A stretch of DNA of 5,086 nucleotides, taken from the NCBI GenBank assembly GCA_029240475.1, contig JAREAF010000285.1, positions 1-5,086 on the forward strand, in the 5' to 3' direction. Below the pieces are notes generated by a model. That model worked only from the letters and a program-made list of their open reading frames with translations, was not told where the DNA came from and did no database searches. The translations under genes and the position numbers were made by a program. The stretch is from Rhodospirillales bacterium. Its GTDB lineage: Bacteria > Pseudomonadota > Alphaproteobacteria > JAREAF01. The first letter of the stretch is position 1. The number at the start of each line of letters is the position of its first letter. This document shows positions 1-5,086 of the stretch, one piece after another.

Positions 1-990
1 GAACAGCCGCTTGACCGCGCCCAGCTCGATCTCGTCGCCCAGCGGCGTCGAGGTGCCGTGCGCGTTGACGTAGTCGATGTCCTCGGGGTTGAGCTTGGCG
101 CGCTTCAGCGCCGCCGACATGGCGCGAAACGCGCCGTCCCCATCCTCGGTTGGCGCGGTGATGTGGTAGGCGTCGCCGGACATGCCGTAGCCGATCAGCT
201 CGGCATAGATGGTCGCGCCCCGCTTCTTGGCGTGCTCCAGCTCCTCCAGGACGACGATGCCCGCGCCCTCGCCCATGACGAAGCCGTCGCGGTCGCGGTC
301 CCAGGGCCGCGAGGCGCGCTCGGGCGTGTCGTTGAAGCCGGTCGACAGCGCGCGCGCCGCGGCGAAGCCGGCAACGCCGAGGCGGCAGACCGCGGCTTCG
401 GTCCCGCCCGCCACCATCACGTCGGCATCATCGAGCGCGATCATGCGGGCGGCGTCGCCCAGCGCATGCGCGCCGGTCGAGCAGGCGGTCACCGGCGCGT
501 GGTTGGGGCCCTTGAAGCCATATTTGATCGAGACATGGCCCGAGGCGAGATTGATCAGAGCCGAGGGGATGAAGAAAGGGCTCATCCGCCGCGGGCCCTT
601 CTCCTTCAGCGTGATCGAGCCTTCATAGATGGTCTCGAGCCCGCCGATGCCCGAGCCGATCATCACGCCGGTGCGGCGGCGACCCTCCTCGTCCTGCGGC
701 ATCCAGCCCGAATTCTCCACCGCCTGCTGGGCCGCGCCCATCGCATAGACGATGAAGCGGTCCATCTTGCGCTGGTCCTTGGGCGGGACATAGTCGTCGG
801 CATTGAAGCCGCCGGTCGCGGTGTCGCCCGGCGGCACCTGGCCGGCGATCCGCGCCGGAAGGTCGGAGACGTCGAAATTCTGGATCGCGCGCACGCCGGA
901 CTTGCCGGCGGTCAGCCGCTCCCAATTCACCTCGACGCCGCTGCCGAGCGGCGTCACCAGGCCCATTCCGGTCACGACAACGCGCCGCAT
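1..990 (-). CDS. fabF: 3-oxoacyl-ACP synthase II (KAS II), 3' end outside the window
   Basis: FabF is a cytosolic condensing enzyme of type II fatty-acid synthesis: it joins malonyl-ACP to a growing acyl-ACP with loss of CO2. The frame is open for 330 codons from ATG (MRRVVVTGMGLVTPLG, the usual FabF N-terminus) to the left edge without a stop. The nucleophile is Cys170 within GPNHAPVTACSTGAHALGD (residues 161-179), and the first active-site His is His311 in VNAHGTSTPLGD. The Cys-His spacing (141) is close to that of E. coli FabF (Cys163, His303). The family is usually about 410-425 residues, so some 80-95 are missing, including the conserved Lys and second His. An AAGG ribosome-binding site (997-1000) lies 6 nt before the ATG. 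It follows acpP by 51 nt, probably in one transcript. FabB is an alternative name for the family, but the FabF-type sequence and position next to acpP favour FabF. Confidence 0.96.
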   Translation of the reverse strand, partial: MRRVVVTGMGLVTPLGSGVEVNWERLTAGKSGVRAIQNFDVSDLPARIAGQVPPGDTATGGFNADDYVPPKDQRKMDRFIVYAMGAAQQAVENSGWMPQDEEGRRRTGVMIGSGIGGLETIYEGSITLKEKGPRRMSPFFIPSALINLASGHVSIKYGFKGPNHAPVTACSTGAHALGDAARMIALDDADVMVAGGTEAAVCRLGVAGFAAARALSTGFNDTPERASRPWDRDRDGFVMGEGAGIVVLEELEHAKKRGATIYAELIGYGMSGDAYHITAPTEDGDGAFRAMSAALKRAKLNPEDIDYVNAHGTSTPLGDEIELGAVKRLF

Positions 991-1041
991 CACCGGCCTT
1001 CGATTCGCAGGATGGTCGCGCCAGGCACCGTCCGATGCACC

Positions 1042-1278
1042 CTATTTGCTGCGCGCTTCGATGAAGTTGATGGCGTCCTTGACGGTGAGGATCTTCTCGG
1101 CGGCGTCGTCCGGAATCTCGCAGCCGAACTCCTCCTCGAAAGCCATCACCAGCTCGACCGTGTCGAGGCTGTCCGCGCCCAGATCGTCGATGAAGCTGGC
1201 ATTCTCGGTCACCTTGGACTCATCGACGCCAAGATGCTCGACGACGATCTTCTTCACGCGCTCGGCGATATCGCTCAT
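1042..1278 (-). CDS. acpP: Acyl carrier protein
   Basis: AcpP carries acyl chains as thioesters on a 4'-phosphopantetheine arm and is the shared substrate carrier of the neighbouring Fab enzymes. The product is 78 residues, the normal length, and strongly acidic. The attachment serine is Ser37 in the DSL motif (GADSLDTVEL), followed by the recognition-helix pattern VELVMAFEEEFG. I chose the ATG at 1276-1278 because MSDIAERVKKIV matches the family N-terminus and an AGAGG ribosome-binding site (1286-1290) lies 7 nt upstream. The frame stays open to an ATG at 1365, which would add 29 residues without family support. The gene sits 142 nt after fabG and 51 nt before fabF. ACP is needed in large molar excess over the Fab enzymes, so an extra promoter in the long upstream gap would make sense, but none is convincing in the sequence. 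Confidence 0.97.
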   Translation of the reverse strand: MSDIAERVKKIVVEHLGVDESKVTENASFIDDLGADSLDTVELVMAFEEEFGCEIPDDAAEKILTVKDAINFIEARSK

Positions 1279-1420
1279 CCCCAAACCTCTAAAGCTTTCC
1301 ATTTGTTGCAGAATCCGGGACTTCAAACCCAGGCTCCGGCCGGGCTTTTCGCAGGCGCGGGTCACTTAACACAGTCCGCGCGGTTTGGCCAGAAGCCGGA
1401 GCGGCCTGCCGCGAATCCCT
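1279..1420 (-). promoter_or_regulatory. fabG-acpP intergenic region, possible acpP leader or promoter
   Basis: This 142-nt gap is the longest within the fab cluster. On the minus strand the last 45 nt before acpP are richer in A and T than the surroundings. A weak promoter-like pair is TTGAAG (1321-1326), 17 nt, then AATGGA (1298-1303); the second half matches the -10 consensus poorly. An acpP promoter inside the fab cluster is known in other bacteria, which is the main reason to flag this stretch. No gene is evident here. Confidence 0.25.
1330..1408 (-). repeat. Imperfect inverted repeat in the fabG-acpP intergenic region
   Basis: The arms are CAGGCTCCGGC (1330-1340) and GCCGGAGCGGCCTG (1395-1408), read on the plus strand. 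They are complementary over 11 bp with a 3-nt bulge in the second arm, around a 54-nt spacer. In the minus-strand transcript the structure would lie between the fabG stop and the acpP ribosome-binding site. There is no U-tract after the second arm, so it does not look like an ordinary intrinsic terminator. In GC-rich DNA an 11-bp match with a bulge can arise by chance. Confidence 0.3.
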
Positions 1421-2158
1421 TCAGATCATGGCCATCCCGCCATTGACGTGCAAGGTCTGGCCGGTGACGTAGCCCGCCTCTTCGCTGGCGAGATAGGCGA
1501 CCGCCGCCGCCACGTCCTCGGGGGCGCCGAGCCGCCCGCCCGGAATTCGTTCCAGCAGCTTGGCCTTCTGCTCGTCGTTGAGGGCGCCGGTCATAGCGGT
1601 CTCGATGAAGCCCGGCGCGACCGTGTTGACCGTGATCCCGCGCGAGGCCACCTCCTGGGCCAAGGCCTTGGAGAAGCCGATCATGCCCGCCTTCGATGCG
1701 GCATAATTGACCTGGCCGGGGTTGCCCGTGACCCCCACGATGGAGGTGATCGAGACGATCCGGCCCCAGCGGCGCTTCATCATTCCCCGCACCGCCGCGC
1801 GGGACAGGCGGAAGGCGGCGGTCAGATTGACCTCCAGCACCGTCTGCCAATCCTCGTCCTTCATCCTGAGGATGAGGGTGTCGCGCGTCAGCCCGGCATT
1901 GTTGACGAGGATATCGAGCGCGCCCATGGCGGCTTCGGCCTCTCCGACCAGGCGCTGGGTCGCTTCCGCATCGGCAAGGTTGCAGGGCAGGATATGGACC
2001 CGCCCGCCCAGCTCGCCCGCGAGCTGCTGCAGCGCCTCCAGGCGCGTGCCGGAGAGCGCGACCGTCGCCCCCTGGCGATGGAGCGCGAGGGCGATCGCGC
2101 GGCCGATGCCGCCCGAGGCGCCGGTCACCAGCGCGGTCTTGCCGGTCAAGTCGAACAT
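1421..2158 (-). CDS. fabG: 3-oxoacyl-ACP reductase
   Basis: FabG reduces 3-oxoacyl-ACP to (R)-3-hydroxyacyl-ACP with NADPH, the first reductive step of each elongation round, in the cytosol. The 245-residue product is a full-length classical short-chain dehydrogenase. The cofactor-binding motif TGASGGIG is at 12-19 and NNAG at 86-89. The catalytic set is Asn111, Ser139, Tyr152 and Lys156 (NYAASK), one residue later than E. coli Ser138/Tyr151/Lys155. The C-terminus VTGQTLHVNGGMAMI is typical of FabG rather than of general short-chain dehydrogenases. The start at ATG 2156-2158 is supported by a GGAG ribosome-binding site (2168-2171) 9 nt upstream and by the usual N-terminus MFDLTGKTALVTG. It follows fabD by 96 nt, a gap mostly filled by a heptad palindrome, and precedes acpP by 142 nt. 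Co-transcription with fabD is likely but not shown. Confidence 0.97.
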   Translation of the reverse strand: MFDLTGKTALVTGASGGIGRAIALALHRQGATVALSGTRLEALQQLAGELGGRVHILPCNLADAEATQRLVGEAEAAMGALDILVNNAGLTRDTLILRMKDEDWQTVLEVNLTAAFRLSRAAVRGMMKRRWGRIVSITSIVGVTGNPGQVNYAASKAGMIGFSKALAQEVASRGITVNTVAPGFIETAMTGALNDEQKAKLLERIPGGRLGAPEDVAAAVAYLASEEAGYVTGQTLHVNGGMAMI

Positions 2159-2177
2159 GTCGCTTCGCTCCAGATCA

Positions 2178-2243
2178 CAGAAGTCAGAAGTCAGAAGTCA
2201 GAGGCGCCGGAGCTCTCTTCTGACTTCTGACTTTTGATTTCTG
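2178..2243. repeat. Heptad-repeat palindrome between fabD and fabG
   Basis: The left arm (2178-2202) contains three exact tandem AGAAGTC heptads (2179-2199) followed by AGA. The right arm (2219-2243) is its complement over 25 positions, with two differences (at 2234 and 2238) that would be G-U pairs in a plus-strand RNA and A-C mismatches in a minus-strand RNA. The loop is 16 nt (2203-2218). The right-hand heptads continue past the stem, in degraded form, to about 2253, next to the fabD stop. The low GC and simple periodicity differ sharply from the flanking genes. In the fab transcript the stem would end 6 nt upstream of the fabG ribosome-binding site, leaving that site exposed. No U-tract follows it, so it does not resemble a standard terminator. 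It could be a dispersed intergenic repeat, an mRNA stabilising or attenuating hairpin, or slippage-derived simple sequence. Confidence 0.9.
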
Positions 2244-2254
2244 ACTTTTGAGGG

Positions 2255-3196
2255 CTAAAGCCCCCTCGCGAGCGCTTCGAGCTCCTCCGGAGTTCCCGCC
2301 GAGCTTGCGGCGATGTCGCGGTCGATTCGCTTGACGAGGCCGCTCAGCACCTTGCCCGCGCCGAGCTCGACGATCGTGTCGACGCCCGCCGCCTTCATCG
2401 CAAGCACGCTCTCGCGCCAGCGGACGAGGGCCGTCACCTGCTCCACCAGTAGGCGACGAATGCTCTCCGGATCCTTCACCGGCGCGGCGGTGACGTTTGC
2501 GACCACCGGCACGGCGGGCGGCAGCATTTTCGCCTCCGCCAGCGCCTCCGCCATTTCGTCGGCGGCAGGCTTCATGAGCGCGCAATGGAAGGGTGCGCTG
2601 ACCGGCAGCATGACCGAGCGCTTGATGCCGCGCCCGGCTGCCAGGGCCACCGCGCGCTCCACCGCCGCCTTGTGGCCACTGACCACCACCTGGCCCGGCG
2701 CATTGTCGTTGGCGGGCGCGCAAATCTCGCCCTGGGCGGCGTCCTTCGCGATCGCCTCGGCCTGCTCCAGGTCGGCGCCGATCAGGGCGGCCATGGCGCC
2801 CTCACCCACCGGCACCGCGCGCTGCATGGCCCGCCCGCGGCGCTTCAGCAGCCGGGCGGCGTCGGCGACCTGGAACGCGCCCGCCGCGGCCAGCGCCGAA
2901 TACTCCCCGAGGCTGTGCCCCGCCACATAGGTCGCCGAATCGGCCAGGCGGCAGCCCAGCTCCCGCTCCAGCACGCGAACGGCGGCGAGGCTGACGGCCA
3001 TCAGCGCGGGCTGCGCATTCTCGGTCAGCGTCAGCTCCGACTCGGGGCCCTCGCGCATCAGCTTGGAGAGGCGCTGCTTCAGCGCCTCGTCGACCTCCTC
3101 GAAGAGCTCGCGCGCGGCCGGGAAAGCCTCGGCCAGCGCCTGCCCCATGCCGACGGTCTGAGAGCCCTGACCGGGAAAGACGAATGCGCGCGCCAT
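2255..3196 (-). CDS. fabD: Malonyl-CoA:ACP transacylase
   Basis: FabD moves the malonyl group from CoA to the phosphopantetheine of AcpP, supplying the extender unit for FabF and other ketosynthases. The product is 313 residues, the normal length. It has FPGQGSQ at 7-13 with oxyanion-hole Gln10, the nucleophile Ser95 in GHSLGEYSA (93-101), Arg120 for the malonyl carboxylate, and catalytic His204 in APFHCALM. Asn234 (VVANVTA) and the C-terminal GAGKVLSGL also fit the family. The offsets match E. coli Ser92, Arg117 and His201. The start at ATG 3194-3196 gives the standard MARAFVFPGQGSQ, with an AGGGGG ribosome-binding site (3206-3211) 9 nt upstream. It is the first gene of the fab cluster, facing away from hutU. 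The next gene, fabG, begins 96 nt downstream. Confidence 0.97.
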   Translation of the reverse strand: MARAFVFPGQGSQTVGMGQALAEAFPAARELFEEVDEALKQRLSKLMREGPESELTLTENAQPALMAVSLAAVRVLERELGCRLADSATYVAGHSLGEYSALAAAGAFQVADAARLLKRRGRAMQRAVPVGEGAMAALIGADLEQAEAIAKDAAQGEICAPANDNAPGQVVVSGHKAAVERAVALAAGRGIKRSVMLPVSAPFHCALMKPAADEMAEALAEAKMLPPAVPVVANVTAAPVKDPESIRRLLVEQVTALVRWRESVLAMKAAGVDTIVELGAGKVLSGLVKRIDRDIAASSAGTPEELEALARGL

Positions 3197-3229
3197 GCCT
3201 GCAAGCCCCCTGAGGATGGTGGGGCGGCA

Positions 3230-3257
3230 TTCATACCGGCCGCCGGCGGGGTGTCAA
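3230..3257 (-). promoter_or_regulatory. Predicted fabD-cluster promoter
   Basis: Read on the minus strand, a perfect TTGACA -35 hexamer (3252-3257) is followed after 16 nt by TATGAA (3230-3235), which matches four of six -10 consensus bases. Transcription would start near 3223, giving a leader of about 25 nt before fabD. The position upstream of the first gene of the cluster supports the call. The same -35 bases overlap the predicted hutU -35. Confidence 0.6.
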
Positions 3258-3265
3258 GGCGGCCG
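3237..3265. repeat. Inverted repeat around the shared -35 region
   Basis: CGGCCGCC (3237-3244) and GGCGGCCG (3258-3265) are exact 8-bp inverted copies separated by 13 nt, and they bracket the overlapping -35 hexamers of the two divergent promoters. The placement would suit a repressor operator. Short GC palindromes are frequent in DNA of this composition, so chance is a real alternative. It does not resemble the known TGTATATACA-like HutC operator. Confidence 0.4.
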
Positions 3266-3279
3266 CTCCGGGCTATAAG
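3251..3279 (+). promoter_or_regulatory. Predicted hutU promoter
   Basis: GTGTCA (3251-3256, four of six matches to TTGACA), a 17-nt spacer and TATAAG (3274-3279, five of six matches to TATAAT) form a good sigma70-type promoter. Transcription would start near 3286, leaving a leader of about 31 nt that includes the hutU ribosome-binding site. The -35 hexamer shares six bases with the -35 of the fabD promoter on the other strand. Confidence 0.6.
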
Positions 3280-3316
3280 ACCAGCTCCTACGCATGCCTC
3301 TCGACGGAGCAGACCC

Positions 3317-4987
3317 ATGGCCGACCCGCGCCTCGACAACAGCCGCAAGATCCGCGCCCCGCGCGGCAGCAAGATCAGCGCCAAGAGCTGGCTGACCGAG
3401 GCGGCCTTGCGGATGCTGATGAACAATCTCGACGAGGAGGTCGCGGAGAAGCCGCAGGAGCTGGTCGTCTATGGCGGCATCGGCCGGGCGGCGCGAGACT
3501 GGGCCTCCTACGACCGCATCGTCGCCAGCCTGAAGGAGCTGGAGGGCGACGAGACCCTGCTGGTGCAATCGGGCAAGCCTGTCGGCATCTTCAAGACCCA
3601 TCCCGACGCGCCGCGCGTGCTGATCGCCAACTCCAATCTGGTGCCGCGCTGGTCTACCTGGGAGCATTTCCGCAAGCTCGACCAGGCCGGCCTCATGATG
3701 TACGGCCAGATGACCGCCGGCTCTTGGATCTATATCGGCAGCCAGGGCATCGTGCAGGGCACCTACGAGACCTTCGTCGAGGTCGGCCGGCGCCACTATG
3801 GCGGTAATCTGAAAGGCAAATGGATCCTGACCGGCGGCCTCGGCGGCATGGGCGGCGCGCAGCCGCTCGCCGCCACCATGGCCGGCGCCTCCATGCTCGC
3901 GGTGGAATGCGCGCCGAGCCGTATCGATCGCCGCCTGGAGACTCGCTATCTCGACCGCCGCGCCGACACGCTCGACGAGGCGCTTGGCATGATCCAGGAC
4001 GCCGTGCGCAAGGGCGAGGCGGTGTCCGTCGGGCTGCTCGGCAACGCGGCGGAGGTCTTCCCCGAGCTGGTGCGCCGCGGCGTTCGGCCCCACGTCGTCA
4101 CCGACCAGACCAGCGCGCACGACCCATTGAACGGCTATCTGCCGGCCGGCTGGACGCTGGATCAGGCGGAGAAGATGCGCATCAGCGACCCGGATGCGGT
4201 GGTGAAGGCCGCCAAGGCCTCGATGGCCACGCAAGTGCGCGCCATGCTCGACTTCCATCGCATGGGCGTGCCCGTGCTCGACTACGGCAACAACATCCGG
4301 CAGATGGCGCTCGAGGAGGGCGTGGATCACGCCTTCGACTTCCCGGGCTTCGTGCCGGCCTATATCCGCCCGCTCTTCTGCCGCGGCATCGGCCCGTTCC
4401 GCTGGGCGGCGCTGTCCGGCGAAGCTGAGGACATCTACCGCACCGATGCGAAGGTCAAGGAGCTGATCCCCAACGATCCGCATCTGCACAATTGGCTCGA
4501 GATGGCCCGCAAGCGCATCCAGTTCCAGGGCCTGCCCGCGCGCATCTGCTGGGTGGGATTGGGCGACCGTGCCCGGCTCGGGCTCGCCTTCAACGAGATG
4601 GTGGCGCGGGGCGAGCTGAAGGCCCCGGTCGTGATCGGCCGCGACCATTTGGATTCAGGCTCGGTCGCCAGCCCCAATCGCGAGACCGAAGGCATGAAGG
4701 ACGGCTCGGACGCCGTCTCCGACTGGCCGCTCCTGAATGCGCTGCTCAATTGCGCGAGCGGGGCGACCTGGGTCTCGCTCCATCACGGCGGCGGCGTGGG
4801 CATGGGCTTCTCCCAGCATGCCGGGATGGTGATCGTGGCCGACGGCACAAAGGAGGCGGCGCGGCGGCTCGAGCGGGTGCTGACCAATGATCCGGCCTCG
4901 GGCGTCATGCGCCACGCAGATGCGGGCTACGAGATCGCCATCGATTGCGCCCGCGAGCACGGGCTGAAGCTGCCGATGCTTGCCTGA
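3317..4987 (+). CDS. hutU: Urocanate hydratase (urocanase)
   Basis: HutU catalyses the second step of histidine degradation, urocanate plus water to 4-imidazolone-5-propionate, using tightly bound NAD+ as an electrophile rather than a redox agent. It is a cytosolic homodimer in studied species. The 556-residue length is normal. The glycine-rich GGLGGMGGAQ at 173-182 belongs to the NAD-binding part, and the family signature FQGLPARICWVG (403-414) contains active-site Cys411, equivalent to Cys410 of Pseudomonas putida. Other conserved stretches include DQTSAHDPLNGYLP, LDYGNNIRQ and HHGGGVGMGFSQHAG. The frame is open far upstream, but only ATG 3317 has a GGAG site (3306-3309) at 7 nt and gives the usual N-terminus (MADPRLDNSRKIRAPRG). 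It is divergent from fabD (120-nt gap), and no other hut gene is visible. The stop lies 3 nt from a convergent gene. No clear HutC operator is seen. Confidence 0.98.
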   Translation: MADPRLDNSRKIRAPRGSKISAKSWLTEAALRMLMNNLDEEVAEKPQELVVYGGIGRAARDWASYDRIVASLKELEGDETLLVQSGKPVGIFKTHPDAPRVLIANSNLVPRWSTWEHFRKLDQAGLMMYGQMTAGSWIYIGSQGIVQGTYETFVEVGRRHYGGNLKGKWILTGGLGGMGGAQPLAATMAGASMLAVECAPSRIDRRLETRYLDRRADTLDEALGMIQDAVRKGEAVSVGLLGNAAEVFPELVRRGVRPHVVTDQTSAHDPLNGYLPAGWTLDQAEKMRISDPDAVVKAAKASMATQVRAMLDFHRMGVPVLDYGNNIRQMALEEGVDHAFDFPGFVPAYIRPLFCRGIGPFRWAALSGEAEDIYRTDAKVKELIPNDPHLHNWLEMARKRIQFQGLPARICWVGLGDRARLGLAFNEMVARGELKAPVVIGRDHLDSGSVASPNRETEGMKDGSDAVSDWPLLNALLNCASGATWVSLHHGGGVGMGFSQHAGMVIVADGTKEAARRLERVLTNDPASGVMRHADAGYEIAIDCAREHGLKLPMLA

Positions 4988-4990
4988 AGG

Positions 4991-5086
4991 TCAGCCCGCC
5001 GATTTGAACAGCTCGATCACTTCCGCGGGCCCTTCCGCCAGGACGATGTCGAAGGTCCCGGTGCGCACGCCATCCGCCCGCTTGGC
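4991..5086 (-). CDS. C-terminal fragment of an unidentified protein, start outside the window
   Basis: Read on the minus strand, 31 codons from the right edge to a TGA at 4991-4993 are open. They contain AKRADGVRTGTFDIV followed by LAEGPAEVIELFKSAG. The tail has mixed charge and looks helical (AEVIELFKSAG), with no membrane segment or recognisable motif. I do not recognise the family. It does not resemble the ends of HutH, HutI, HutG or HutF as I know them. The codon pattern (G or C at most third positions) fits a real GC-rich gene, and its stop falling 3 nt from the hutU stop fits a tight convergent pair. With only 96 nt visible, a chance open frame cannot be excluded. Confidence 0.6.
   Translation of the reverse strand, partial: AKRADGVRTGTFDIVLAEGPAEVIELFKSAG

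Noticed and set aside
1279..1365. A 29-residue N-terminal extension of AcpP
   Set aside because: ACP proteins normally begin at MSDIAERV, and the AGAGG site fits the 1278 start; the extension has no conserved sequence.
58..1446. A 462-codon plus-strand open frame opposite fabF and acpP
   Set aside because: It is antisense to two clearly conserved genes, rich in Arg, Ala and Gly with no recognisable domain, and is the expected mirror of GC-rich codon usage.
2178..2243. The heptad palindrome as a rho-independent terminator or a CRISPR array
   Set aside because: No U-tract follows the stem on the fab strand and fabG continues the cluster. Seven-nt contiguous repeats without unique spacers are not a CRISPR array.
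2585..3316. Upstream extension of the hutU frame through the fabD antisense strand
   Set aside because: The hutU family N-terminus begins at 3317 with a good ribosome-binding site, while the upstream part overlaps fabD and has no urocanase similarity.
3197..3316. HutC operator upstream of hutU
   Set aside because: No TGTATATACA-like palindrome could be found in the 120-nt spacer.
3254..4648. A 464-codon minus-strand open frame opposite hutU
   Set aside because: hutU on the other strand has all family motifs; the antisense frame is His/Ala/Arg-rich and without a domain, a typical shadow of high-GC third positions.

Overview
This window looks like a GC-rich alphaproteobacterial chromosome, roughly two-thirds GC by eye. 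The evidence is the gene order fabD-fabG-acpP-fabF and the sequence character of FabF (GPNHAPVTACSTGAHALGD around the active-site Cys) and AcpP (MSDIAERVKKIV start). The order, genus or species cannot be fixed from the sequence alone.

Left and centre (1-3196, minus strand): a four-gene type II fatty-acid synthesis cluster, read right to left as fabD (malonyl-CoA:ACP transacylase), fabG (3-oxoacyl-ACP reductase), acpP (acyl carrier protein) and fabF (3-oxoacyl-ACP synthase II). FabF runs off the left edge. FabD loads malonyl groups onto AcpP, FabF condenses them with acyl-ACP, and FabG reduces the 3-oxo product. The genes are separated by 96, 142 and 51 nt. The fabD-fabG gap is mostly filled by a palindrome built of 7-nt repeats (AGAAGTC and its complement). 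The 142-nt fabG-acpP gap may carry an extra acpP promoter or an RNA structure.

Right (3317-4987, plus strand): a complete hutU (urocanate hydratase, second step of histidine breakdown), divergent from fabD across 120 nt. That spacer holds two plausible sigma70-type promoters pointing in opposite directions, and their -35 hexamers occupy the same 7 bp. No other hut gene is in the window. The last 96 nt are the C-terminal end of an unidentified minus-strand gene, whose stop codon lies 3 nt from the hutU stop.

All complete proteins look intact, with their expected catalytic residues. I see no mobile element, CRISPR array, tRNA or rRNA, and no sign of a new multi-gene system. The most interesting signals are intergenic: the shared -35 region between hutU and fabD, and the heptad palindrome between fabD and fabG.
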